Origin: Amoebophrya sp. A120
Lineage: Eukaryota; Sar; Dinophyceae; Syndiniales; Amoebophryaceae
DNA: 64,000 bases
Reading direction: 5' to 3'
Assembly (NCBI GenBank): GCA_905178155.1
Contig: CAJINV010000001.1
Coordinates: forward strand, 1,601,904-1,665,903
Positions 33,601-44,400 of the stretch are shown piece by piece. Under the pieces are notes generated by a model that did no database searches, was not told where the DNA came from, and was given only the letters and a program-made list of their open reading frames with translations. Numbering within the stretch: position 1 is the stretch's first letter; every line of letters begins with the position of its first letter. The translations under genes were made by a program, and so were the position numbers.

Positions 33601-34393
33601 AAGGAACAGGACACTCCGCGTCGTCGACTTCTTGATAATGAAAAGACTCGTCTGGTGGCTTGAAATAACCGGCGGGGGCTGATGAAACAGCGCTCCTATG
33701 AATACTGTTACCACGTCCACCTCCATCAGCAGAGTTCGAATCCCCGTCCTGTGATGTTGATGATGACGAGTCTGTAGGCGAACTGGAAATTGGTCCACCA
33801 CTACTTGGAGGAAGATGATTCGTGCGACCCCGCCCAGCACCTGGAATAGAATACTCACACTTTTCCACAACGTCCTTAATCCTTGTTACAACGAACAACT
33901 CGCTCGAAGCAGACCGCCCCGTCGCGTCGGCGTCCCAATGCGTGCAAAGTCTTGATGTCGCTGTGTTTTGATGTTCAACTACATCGCTGGTCGTGGCGTG
34001 TTCCTGCTGCTCGCCATCAAGTATAGCGCTTTCAAACAATCGTCCGCATGGTGCAACAAGAAGACTTCCGGCGGATGTTGATGTTGAAGCGGTGACAAAA
34101 TCATTGGTACTGTTGTTCGACGAAAACCCGCCGCTAGACGAGAGGGTCTTCTGTAGCTCCAGTCGCTTTTCATCTCCTCCAGAATCGTGGCCACTACCTC
34201 CACTAGCAGTCGGGCCATTTCGCAAGCGCAGGCGCGCGACCCCCTGGAGGCGGTCAGACTCCAAATACGACTGGCCGACAAAGACGTCGAAACACAACCA
34301 GCTGAAAATGGCGACAAACCCAAAATTGTACAGGTACACCAATCGGGCATCGGGAATCGCCACGTAGGGAATCGTCCAGTAGGAAAGCAGCAT
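30694..34393 (-). CDS. P2X-type ATP-gated cation channel
   Basis: P2X receptors are trimeric cation channels opened by extracellular or lumenal ATP, each subunit with two membrane helices. Exons 33578-34393, 32391-33311 and 30694-30759 give about 600 residues. The N-terminus (LLSYWTIPYVAIPDARLVYL, then NFGFVAIFSWLCFDVFVG and QSYLESD) aligns with the P2X start: a Thr-containing cytosolic motif, TM1, then YQ-x-x-D. The C-terminal end has RVRTLHGIQIKVVLAGSARR followed by helix AVLKFGLLGLLSQGLDLLW, matching the P2X GIRF...V-x-G-x-x-x-F block before TM2. The extracellular loop is larger than usual, with Ser/Gly-rich inserts, and metazoan-type disulphide cysteines are not obvious. I start at ATG 34391-34393. 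The first intron is a family B introner. The second is a family A introner enlarged by nested insertions. Confidence 0.78.
30892..32368. mobile_element. 733-bp repeat, copy B, inserted in an introner
   Basis: Same element as 29849-30581, here inserted in the right arm of a family A introner. TACGA is duplicated at 30887-30891 and 32369-32373. It is interrupted by a TIR element (31009-31744); without that it would be about 732 bp. Confidence 0.82.
31009..31744. mobile_element. TIR element of 0.73 kb with 9-bp target duplication (Mutator-like)
   Basis: Inserted in copy B of the 733-bp repeat. AGTAACGTT is present at 31000-31008 and 31745-31753. The left end (GGAGTGGAGGGC, then CTTTTTCGGAATTTTTCGCC) matches the complement of the right end over about 60 bp, including AATTTTTCGCCGAGCC. 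The interior has internal inverted runs (TTTTCAAAAACTTT) and no transposase. Nine-bp duplications with long TIRs are typical of Mutator-like elements, so that class is inferred. Confidence 0.82.
33317..33577. mobile_element. Introner, family B, in P2X
   Basis: Starts TATTAAATGTAAAAATGTCT and ends ...CATTTTTGCAATTCATA, between perfect GTCCT duplications. Removal joins ...RLSRKD to RYVANLPDF in frame. Confidence 0.9.
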
Positions 34394-35134
34394 GCTTGAT
34401 GAATGTGGGTATTTTGTACAGTCAAGTGATGGCGCCTCTTGGTCTTGTAGCTGAGCAGGCAATTCTTGTGGAGAGCGAGCAGCCAGCACTGAAACCAAGA
34501 ATAAATAGCAATAGGTATTTTTACAGAGGTGAAAACTATTAATGAGAGTGAGACAAGGCTTACTTTCGAAGAACTACTCTGGCTTTTTAAGGCGCACAAT
34601 GGCTACAAAAAGAGCATGATGTCTGGTTTCGCTGTCGTAAAGCAGAAGCAAGTGGCACTTCTTACGATGAAATTACAATTAGCACAATACTGGAGATCAT
34701 CTACTGCGATCAGCTGTAGTGAAATCAACAGAACAGCAACGAAGAGACGACAAAGAACATATTCTTGATTATGGCGGATTATTTGCTGGTGGCAAACACG
34801 AAAACACCACACTCACACCAGAGTCGAGGAGGAACATCATCATACCGGTGTCGAGTCCCTGCTTGCACTACTTTCGCAGATACGTCGTGTGGATTCACTT
34901 ATTGCCGCTTGCGCGTAGAAGAGGTGACACATGAATTGGCGAACGTCGAATCTTCCACGCATAGCAGAGCTGGTATAGCAGCGCTGGTATCTTTATCTTT
35001 TACAACCAGCATGACGAGGACGCTGTCGCCGATCTAAATGTCTCTCGCATAGCGCATTTGCAAGACCACACGGGCGACGGCGAGCAATATCATGAATGCT
35101 CAAAGAAAGCATGCTCTCTTGTGTTTATTTTTCA
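34394..35134. other. Intergenic region
   Basis: About 740 bp between the P2X start and the TPR gene stop. Short open frames only. The frame upstream of the P2X ATG stays open to a TTG at 34498, so an extra 5' exon cannot be excluded. Confidence 0.45.
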
Positions 35135-36460
35135 CTATGCGATTACATCCTCCGACGAACCCGAAGCCCCTCCTCCGTTCGCGTTCAAGTCGTCCAAGGC
35201 ACTGTCCGCCCATTTCGCAATTTCCCTGGCGATGCTCTTGTTACCCTGGACGAAGGATTTTCGCGCGATCACGATTTCCCGTTCGAGCTTGCGAAACTCA
35301 AGATCAGGTCTCCCGTCCATCAGCAACAGTTCCTTGCCGCTCTGCACGTCGCGCTGCGCGTGGTCGAACTTCTTCCGGGCCAGCTTCGTCTTCGCGCGTA
35401 AGAAGTAGGCTTTGGACACTTTCTCTCGCGCGTCGGACGGCGAGACGGTTACTTCGAAATCAAGAACATTCGACGCCGCCGGCGGGGGGTCTTCGCTACT
35501 ATTTGTTCCGGCAGCACAGGATCCCTGTGAAGATGTTGTGCTGCTGAGGACCAAATCACTGTAGAGGCCGATGACCACGGTGAAATCCTGTGCGGCTTCC
35601 AAAAATTTTCCGAGTTTCTCCAAACACCTGCCGCGGTTCAGGTACAGCGCCCCGGTGGTCGTCCGATCGACCACGATTATGCCTTTATTTTTCTCGCCTT
35701 TATTACTCCTCGCGGCGCTTCTGCTGGCGAGGCACAGGCTCCCGGGATCCGTCGGGTCCTGAACGAGGATGCACGACGGAATAAAATTGGAAGACTGGTC
35801 TTCTACAGGCGAAACCTGCAGTACCTTCATGCCGTCGATGCCAATCGTGTAGTGCTCGAATGCGGCGGTGTAGTCCTGTCTCTTGAACAAAAGGTTCCCG
35901 TCCTCCTTGATGCGCGAGGCGGCGGCAAGGACGTGTTGCGTTGACCAACTTTCTCGACTGCTCGAGGATGACGTCGCACCACCTCCTCCGCCCATGGCCG
36001 CGCCGATGACCAGCTTGCGAAAGAACGCAAGATCCCATCGTTTGTTTAAATAGTTTTGGTCTTCTGGTTCATCTTCACAACTCTGTTCGATCCGTCGAAT
36101 CTTTGGATCCCGCATCTCCAGCAGTTCGCGCTCGAACCCGAGAAGTGGGGTGAGCTTGGAAACAGGAATATTACACAGTTCGTCGCTCGGACCGTCGCCA
36201 TCGATATTTACTCTTGTGGGAGTAGAATGTAACGTTTTATCGTCCTCTTGTTGTGTCGTGCTTTGCCTTAGGCTGTACTGCTGCTGCTCTGGGGACAGAG
36301 ACGCATCGAGCAACAAATCCACGGTGTCGTCATCTAGAAAGGAAATTGTCGCTCGTCGCTGTTCTTGCTCGGACACTCGGACACGGACGGTCTCCCCTAC
36401 GGAAAAGTTGGTTCCACCAGGAAATGCCTCCATGGTTTTCATCTGAGTCTGATTTTGCAT
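35135..36460 (-). CDS. TPR-repeat protein
   Basis: Single exon, 441 residues, ATG at 36458-36460. The C-terminal half has tetratricopeptide-type helices: ASRIKEDGNLLFKRQDYTAA (the KxxGNxLFKxxDYxxAxxxY pattern of TPR co-chaperones), then GALYLNRGRCLEKLGKFLEA, then KAYFLRAKTKLARKKFDHAQ. These three repeats resemble the single TPR domain of FKBP, TTC and STIP-like proteins that bind Hsp90 or Hsp70 tails. The N-terminal part (about 150 residues) has a possible small barrel (GETVRVRV... RRATISFLDDDTVDLLLD) similar in feel to Tudor-like or KOW-like modules, but I cannot assign it. The second half of repeat 2 is followed by a Ser-rich insert. No transmembrane segment. Confidence 0.88.
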   Translation of the reverse strand: MQNQTQMKTMEAFPGGTNFSVGETVRVRVSEQEQRRATISFLDDDTVDLLLDASLSPEQQQYSLRQSTTQQEDDKTLHSTPTRVNIDGDGPSDELCNIPVSKLTPLLGFERELLEMRDPKIRRIEQSCEDEPEDQNYLNKRWDLAFFRKLVIGAAMGGGGGATSSSSSRESWSTQHVLAAASRIKEDGNLLFKRQDYTAAFEHYTIGIDGMKVLQVSPVEDQSSNFIPSCILVQDPTDPGSLCLASRSAARSNKGEKNKGIIVVDRTTTGALYLNRGRCLEKLGKFLEAAQDFTVVIGLYSDLVLSSTTSSQGSCAAGTNSSEDPPPAASNVLDFEVTVSPSDAREKVSKAYFLRAKTKLARKKFDHAQRDVQSGKELLLMDGRPDLEFRKLEREIVIARKSFVQGNKSIAREIAKWADSALDDLNANGGGASGSSEDVIA

Positions 36461-37429
36461 GTACTATATATGAATATGAAAGTTGTGGCACTCTGAAGTT
36501 CACTTGGCGTTGATTGTCTGATGTGTTAGGCTGCACTGCAGGAAACATGAACTCGAAGTCACAAAGCAGTCTTTTTGCACTATCCCCAACCGCGGCAACA
36601 CATTTCGTGCATGATCATGCAAAAACCACCGAAAAAAAAAACAAAATCAGGATCGGTGCTACCACTAGAAGATCGGACCCACAAGAACTTTACAATTGTC
36701 ACTTCGTTTTTTTTCCTGTCCTGATCTGTGCGTTTAGGAACTGGATGATCTGTAACGGCACTACGAGCCTCTCCTCATCAAAAGGTGGGCCAGATGCGGG
36801 CGATTGCACATGACCTCACTACATATCACGACATTCTTCGTGATGAATACAGCACTCGGTACGTGGCGGCGGCTCGTGTGTCTACACTGAGTTCTTTTTC
36901 GGAGTTATCGACTTCACGTGTTCATTCTCTTATGCATGATGGTATACAGTGGCAGCATTAATCTCATTTCTATGCGCATTCAATGTTTAAATACTTCAAG
37001 TTCTCAATCTTTCCGACCCGTGATTACTTATTCTAACCACGTGCTTCATGTCACAATTCATGTTCTTCATGCCTCGCGCAAACGCTACTTGTTTTCTGTC
37101 ACTGTGCTCTATCTTAAAACGCGACACTGGTGCCCATATCGCTTCCACAACTCCGGTGGTGCTTAAACACCATCCAAAAGCATGGATGTCTTAGTTATTA
37201 CGCGCTATTTTGGAAAAAATCTATACTTCATAATTAGGTGGAACGATGTTTTTGCAACTTTTTTTCTGTCATCTTCACCTCTGTAGCTTTTCGATGCTAA
37301 TGCTTTTGCAGCACCAACAGTTACAGTCAAGTTGAACTTGAAGCTGGAGTGAAATAGTCATCACAACAACATAAGAAAGCCAATTTGATTTCATTAGTGG
37401 TCCTTTGATGTGCAGCCGCAATCATAGCA
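36461..37429. other. Intergenic region with an element-end fragment
   Basis: No supported gene. The 15-bp word TGACCTCACTACATA at 36811-36825 is identical to the right terminus (and first following bases) of the 733-bp repeat copies ending at 30581 and 32368, suggesting a third, truncated copy or an excision scar. Confidence 0.45.
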
Positions 37430-38950
37430 CTACATCGACTTCTGGCCCGGCTCCGCCAACCCCGACAAATCCTTCATTTCCTGCAGTTCAGAAAGGGGAA
37501 GGTACAGGTTGCGCAGATCGCCCGGCACCTCCAGCCACCCGTCGCCGCAGTCATACCCGCGCACCGCGAAATCCGGGCGCAACACGAGCTCGACTTCCTG
37601 ATCTTTCAGCTCCACGGTGGCCTGATGAGGTTGAGTGCTCAGTATAAGTAAGTAATAGATCAAGAACAACTACGGGTAGTAGAATAGCGAAACAAGCAAG
37701 AAACGCGTTCTTGCATGAGCATGTTGACCACGATTGGATTAGCATGCTGTGTTGGACGAGGAGCAAATGGAAATTTTTATGCAGACAAAATAAATCTATC
37801 CGCTTTATTTTACCGTCTCTCGCACGTCTTTGTCCGTTCTGTATGGGAGTTCCTCCAGGAGCGTTTTGTAGACCCCTCTTCCCTCCCCGGCGGCAAGCGC
37901 ATCCGGGGTCGACTTCGGGTTAAATTCCATGGGCACGACCACGCAGAGGCGAAACGCTGGCTCCACACTGCAGGCGAACACGTCGAATCTACAGGATGAT
38001 AGATTATTGTGAAGCACCATTGGCATTGTGCATGACAGTGCAAATTCCTGATGCGACAACACGCATTGCAAATTAAACGAAGTTTTAATTTTAATCGTGG
38101 CACTTACCTGCACATGTCCTGATTGTAGTCCAGCCAAAATTGGAGCTCGGTCTTTCCTATCCGGTGCAAAAATATCGTACTCGTAGTAATCGCAGTCATG
38201 TATTACAAATCTCTTTCTCAAGTTAAATCCGCATCACAAATCTTATTTCTCATGCTGAGATGAAAGAGGAGCTTTGTCATGCGACTTACACTAGTACGAT
38301 GCTTTTGCATTTCATATTTCCCCTCCTTCTATGAAAGGAAAAAGCCACTCTAACATGATCCAAAATGACTCCGATAGAAGACTCGCTTGATGAAGATGAA
38401 AAAAAAAAAGAAGAAGAGCATTCACATTGTCTCGCTCTCTGCAAGATAAATCTGACTGTGTCGACGCTGGTGACAAAAATAGGTCGTAGTATAGTGGTCT
38501 TTTTCTTTCCGATACTTGCTCATTGACCTGCAGCAATCTCGCATCAACTCCGTGCCTTTTGGTGACAGCCGGTGCCAGTACCTTTTTTTTCCATTTGAGT
38601 ACTATGGATAAACCGAAGGACCTGGCGGCCCAACTCAACTCGTCGTCACGGTCGTGAAAAACAAAAACTTTTCAAAACAGTGTAAGTACATTAACATACC
38701 CGTCCGCTCCCCAGTTCTCCCGCAGGATTTCGTTTGCCCTCTCGAGACCGGTGCGGTAGGCAGAGCGGTCGGGAAAGTATGCGTGCAGCCGTGAGTCCAT
38801 AAGATCGGGGTCGGTGCGGAGCTGCGGCTTGCCGCCCGACATGGCAATAGAGGGGATGAACACGATTTCGGCCAGTTCAGGAATGCGGGCGAGGTCGTAC
38901 TGGGTCATGTACATCAGCTCGCCCTGCTTGTGCCCGCCGAGGCACGACAT
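37430..38950 (-). CDS. Conserved-looking 224-residue protein, unknown function, with 12-nt exon
   Basis: Five exons by my reading: 38700-38950, 38317-38328 (12 nt), 38108-38152, 37814-37988 and 37430-37621. They sum to 675 nt, all phases agree, giving 224 residues. ATG is at 38948-38950. Introns 1, 3 and 4 have GT donors and AG acceptors; intron 2 is a family A introner. Sequence features: YDLARIPELAEIVFIPSIAM near the N-terminus, KTELQFWLDYNQDMC across exons, VFACSVEPAFRLCVVVPMEF, and an acidic C-terminus (LYLPLSELQEMKDLSG). It looks like a compact globular cytosolic protein. I do not recognise the family. Confidence 0.8.
38158..38316. mobile_element. Introner, family A, in the 224-residue gene
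   Basis: Starts TATCCGGTGCAAAAATATCG and ends GATGCTTTTGCATTTCATA, between perfect TTTCC duplications. It forms the 3' edge of the 12-nt exon. Confidence 0.88.
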
Positions 38951-41485
38951 GGCTATGGCTGTGTGCTGTGAGATTTACTTTATCGCTTCTACGGTCCTCG
39001 CTTCCTGTTGAAATGAATAGTCTACGAAGAAATTTTTTTTCTCACTTCGTCCTGTCCGAAGTGCGGGTTATTGACGTGCGTTTTAAAGCGAAAAAGCCGC
39101 AAATAGTAATAGAGTAAAGAAATCCCGTCGTAGGTATCAGAAACAAGAAAAGGAAAAAAAGATACGACCTCAATAAAAACGCTCACTGTCACTCTGGAGG
39201 CTTTCTCTCAAGAAAAGAGAAACAAAAAAATGACGAGCTCACCGCGTTGAAGGAGCTCGTCAACAGATATCACCACAAAAAAAAAACTACGCAAGGTCGG
39301 AAAAGGACGAGCTCGAGCCTTAGACTTCGTTACACTTCGAGTGGGAGGAAAAAACAACAAAACTGACCACGACCTGCATGCTATCTCGGACTATCACAGA
39401 CCGCTTAGTGATGTAAGTTGCGCGCTTCCTCGAGGACAAAGAACGCCCGGGTAGACTTGACTTTCGCGCCCAGAAGTCAAGCACCACGCACAAAGCACGC
39501 GTGCGACTGATCCATTCTTTCAAAAGCATTAACAGTGGACGTAACCGTTGCAAGCAAGTGTTATCTTCTGCGCGAGGAGCTCTTCGCGTACCCAGTGTTC
39601 TAGATATATTTCCATTTGTTCAACATCGTTGTCAGCAAGCTCTCTAAAAGTAAGTGTGAGTTAAAGTGATTTTCCAAATCCTTCCTCCGAACGAGTTCTT
39701 GTAAGTATAATCTATTAAGTTTTAAGGTAGTAAGCGTCAAGTGTGTCAGAGCATGAGGTATCGCCAGGTCGTGCTATCGCCGTCGCGGTCAGGTCGAGGC
39801 ACGAGGTGATCAGGGGTGAGGGTAGTGTAGTGTAATTTGGTTCCGTACATTGATATTCATTTTTTTTCCCGAACTTGTACTGGTGCGGCTCCGCTAGGGG
39901 GGAAGTAGCAGCGTAGCAGCCCGCACGTTAGGACTTGAAGAGGAGTATCTGTTAGGTTTTTTGTAGTAGTGAGTCAACAGCGTAAGAAGGGCCGGGTTGT
40001 GTAGTGCTCAACACATCTCTTGCTTGACCTACCAGACATACGAATGCAAAGAACCTGCATGTTGGTACCAAAGGCAAAGGTTTATAGTACCATCATGGGC
40101 CCGATCTGGAAAAACGCGTATGTTTTTGCCTCAAACGTTGCTGCGCAGTTGAAGGACTTCCCTACGATGCAGTGCCACCCGGGAACATACTTGGCGTCGA
40201 AGAAATTTTTTATCTGTGATTTGGCATTATATCATGATTTTGCTAGCTGCTGTAGCTGTTGTGGATGCACCTACTGCTGCCGCAGTAGTTGTCAGAAGGA
40301 GAGAGACAAATATGAACGGCAGAAATGGCAAAGAGGACACAGCAGAAGATGAAAAGGACAAAAATGTACGTGTTTTGCTATGTCCTTTTCGGTCTCGAAC
40401 TTTTGGACGGCCAGGGCACCTTGTGAGATGGCGTCTTGTCTCATCTCGGAGCCCTCCTCCATGTCGCAAGTGAGCTGTTTTTTTTTGTCGATTTTTTTTC
40501 TCTTCGGTGCTGTGCAATACCAGAAGAAACCAAAAACATGCATACACTTTCTTGGATTATCAACCATCACGAAGCCATCAGCTTCATCAAGAAATAGAAA
40601 CAAATAAGTACCATTGTCTCCGACATCTTGCAGGAAGATGCGGGTTGCTCACGACGCAGAGGATATTGTTTGTCTTCCTTTTATTTTTGCTTCCTATCGC
40701 TTTTTCCTTTCCCCCCCTAAAAATTGGTTCGAAGAAAAATAATTAAAATCATCCGCGTGTCGTGGGTATATGTGTGTGTGTGTGTGTGTGTGGTCTTGCA
40801 CCGCCGCGAATGTTGCGAACGAAGCTACGAGTTGGTCACAGGCACATGTTCCAGTGGTATTCGTCTTGTGGTTTGTGCAACAATGATTGTCTATGTCACT
40901 CCACCACCATACAAACGAGCGGAAAATCTACGATCGAACTCGACAAGAAACGTCCGGACGCTCCTCTGCCACTCTTGCAACTCATATTGCTCGTCGCGTC
41001 GGACGAGCAAAAAGTACGTTCAAAATCTTTTTTCTCTCATACGGAAACTGTGAAATCACAGGGCTCATCGCTCCTCAAAGTACATATGTAAATGAAGGTT
41101 TCAACGCGACGTCACCAACGTAGGTTATTCTTTTTGACAAACAAGAACTTCAACAGGGAGAACTCACTGTGTATCATCTTCATACTGCTTGTACAACTGT
41201 ATTCAGTACGTAGGCGCACTTTAATATAACATTCGCCTTCGCGTTGCCGTGTCAAACCGCTGGAACGAGTCCAGTACACGGCGAAGAATAGTTAAAAACC
41301 AGCAGTCATTCCAGATAAAAATTTCAATATATCATTGGTCAAGATCATTTTTGTCGTGGTACAGGCATTCTTTTCTGCGAGTATTGGTGTCGTGTCGTCA
41401 TCTGTGGTTAAAATTACAATCTCTCCGGCGCCCAACGAGTGGGAGGTTCTTTAATATCATCGATCCATCGCCGTCTGCGCTCCTT
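38951..41485. other. Long intergenic region (2.5 kb)
   Basis: No gene I can support on either strand. It contains purine-rich stretches near 39130-39300, direct repeats of the GAGCTCGTC type near 39235-39260, and a (TG)11 microsatellite at 40771-40792. Open frames near 40220-40600 and 40724-41123 have skewed composition and no domain. Confidence 0.45.
40771..40792. repeat. (TG)11 microsatellite
   Basis: Uninterrupted TG dinucleotide run of 22 bp in a spacer. Confidence 0.95.
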
Positions 41486-44400
41486 CTACAAGTGTTCCAG
41501 CAGGGGAACGTGGTAGGTCGCCGCGATCTTCTTTGTTTCTGTCATCAAGTCACTTGAGATCAACACCAAGAGAACTCCGCCCTCCATCTCGATCGTGTAA
41601 GTTTTTTCCTTCTTCTCTTCGGTCTGGCTTTGAGTCACTGTGGTGACAGTCGTCGGCTTTTCGTCTTTCGCCTCTTTCTCTTGACCTGTTGTTGAAGTAG
41701 GTTTTTTGTCAGTATCTGCACCCGCAACCGCATTGACGACATGCGGATTCTGGTCTTTGGATGTTTCGGAAGATTGTTTTTCCGTCTCCACTCCCGGCGC
41801 TTTGAACTCCAAAGCCGCCTTGAGCGCCTGCCGGGGGGTCAGGGCTTCTTGGTCGTTGTGTGTGTCGTCTTCTTTTTCGTTGGCACTCTCGGCGACCCCG
41901 GAGGAGACGACTGCATCGGATTTTGGCGGGTGCTCTTCCGGAGCGGTGCCAGCCTTTCCTTTCACCTCCTGCTCTCCCGTGGGAAAGTGGTCAAACGCCC
42001 TGATAACATCCTCCAGCGTGTGTATGGTCAGCCCGTTGATCCGCTCGACGATCAAGTTTCGGTGGGCGTACCCAGCGGTTAGGTCGGCTTGGAGGACTTT
42101 GGTGCAGAGCACATACTGTGGGTTTTCCTCTGTGCGGTAATCCACCATTAACTTCTTGATCCGGGCCCGCGCCCACGCGCCCTTGAGCGCCAGGTTCCGC
42201 GTGAAGGGTTGGAACACAACGCCCCCGCGCAGCACAAATCTCGGTCGCACGTCGTACAGGTGCTCTATATCCTGTGCAAAAGTATCGCACTCGTACTCTT
42301 TGCAAATATGCATGGCAAATATTTTTCCTAAGGCAAAACAGCATTACAAATTCCACTTTCCTTCTTGCCAAATTTGTCATGCAATTTATAAATAGTACGA
42401 TACTTTTGCAATGCATACTCTACCGCGTACCGCAAATCGGCGGGACGCTGGGTCAAAGCCACCGTCGCGGAGTGAATGGCGCCTGTGTGTCGAGATTACG
42501 TAGGTTATGCTTATCATCTGCTTTTGCATATGGTGCATCTCCACGGAGCGTTCAAGATCTCTGAAGCAGCAGGGAAAGCTGCAGGTGATTGAGGCCGGAA
42601 GTAGGTGGACGCGGATCTACAAACTACGACGGCTAAGCTGTTGTATCATGACTGAATGCAGCTGCACTAAATCAAGTTGAACGTCGTGCACTGAGAAAAT
42701 TAAAATTAAATCTTCATACCATCCCGAAACCACTTGAAGTACACCGACTCGCCCAGGGTTTTCCCCGTGTAGCACGCGTGGGTCCAGCGGGTGCGCTCGC
42801 CTTTTCTGAGCTCGATGGTCCCGTTCTCTCCCACCGGGTAGGCCCCCACCTGCAGCAGAACATCCTTCGGCTCCAAGACGCCGAAGAGGGGCGAATACTC
42901 CCCGATCTTTGATACCATCACGCCGCCCTCGAGCGATTTCGGAGAGATTTCGTGGTGCTTCGTCACCGTCACCAGGATCCCCGCTTTCGTCGTGACCTCG
43001 GATATTACGTTTTGTTCCGCTACAACACCCGCTCCGACCACGGCCTCACCCTTCGCACTTGCTTCCTCGGCTTTCGATTCGTGATCCAGGCACTCCAAAC
43101 CGAGTGCGCGGCGGAAGGATTTGTTTTCCAGCCTCTGCACGTTAATCCCGACGTCCGGCGTCACCAATATGGGGTTCTCAAACGTTACACTCTCAACTGT
43201 TACATGATTTGTCATGCAGAATGACCATGACCCGCCAGACGATCAAGCTGCTTCGCATGACAAATTCTCGAAAGGCTAAATAGCACTGTAATCCGGATCA
43301 AACCTGTAATGCAAGACGCGCAAGGTTCTCCCTCTGCTCTCACCTGTGCTAGTCTTGCATTACAAATTCATGTAACAGTTGAGAATGTAACGTTTCCGTT
43401 TGAGAACGCCATAACCAAATTTCGATCTTCGTCGTCCAACGCGATGACGCGCTTGAGCACGTCGACCGCAATCATGTACCCCCCCGGCTTGTTGTCGTAG
43501 CCCTGGAACACCACGCCCACGACTTCTATGCACTGGAAAAGTATCGCACTCGTACTAATTGCAGTTATGCATTACAAATCTAGGTTGTTAAGGTAAATCC
43601 GCATTACAAATTTAATTTGTAATGCTGAGCTAATGCTAATTTGTATTGCAATTTATACTAGTGCGATGCTTTTGCAGTTCATAACCTCCTCATTATCGCC
43701 AATCACCGGACCGCCCGAGTTGCCCCCGACAATCGCCGTATCCATGTCGCAGCTGAGAACCTCAGACCCGCCGCCGTGAGCAGTTTCGTTCATCTCGACC
43801 CGGGAAACGACACCTGAAATTCGAAAGGCAGATAATTTGCTGGGGTTTTTAATTTCTGTACCGGCTACTTCGTCTCGTTGGTCTTGGTTCTATCCTTGAG
43901 ATTTGTTTTCATTTCATTTGCCATGGTGCCTCTTGTGCATCAAAAAAAAGTACTATCATGTTCTCATTTAATTGCAAGGTGAAGAGAAGTTTTCACTGCA
44001 AAGCGCTAGCTCAGCTATCAGGAAACAAAGGTTACCTTTCGTCAAGCTCATTTCTTCTCCGCCCCAGGGAAAGCCGTACGCGAAGACTTCGTCCCCCACC
44101 CGTGGGGTTTCCCCGAACTTCAGTGTGATGGTGTCTTTGAAGAAGCTTTGCAGCACTTTCTCCCGCTGTTCGTCCATCACTTTCTTTGCCGTTTCTGGGT
44201 CTTGCTGCTCGCTACTGCTCGCATTGTTGCTATTATTCAAGGCCGCAACTGCAGCAGCATCAGGATTTCCTCCTGTCGTACTACCCTCGTTGCCGCTCGC
44301 TGCTGGTTCTGCTACTGCGAGTTTATTCTTCTTGGACCGCTTCGAGGGCCGTGTAGTTCCGGACAAAATCGCGTCCGCGTCCAGTTCCAAAATCGCCAGG

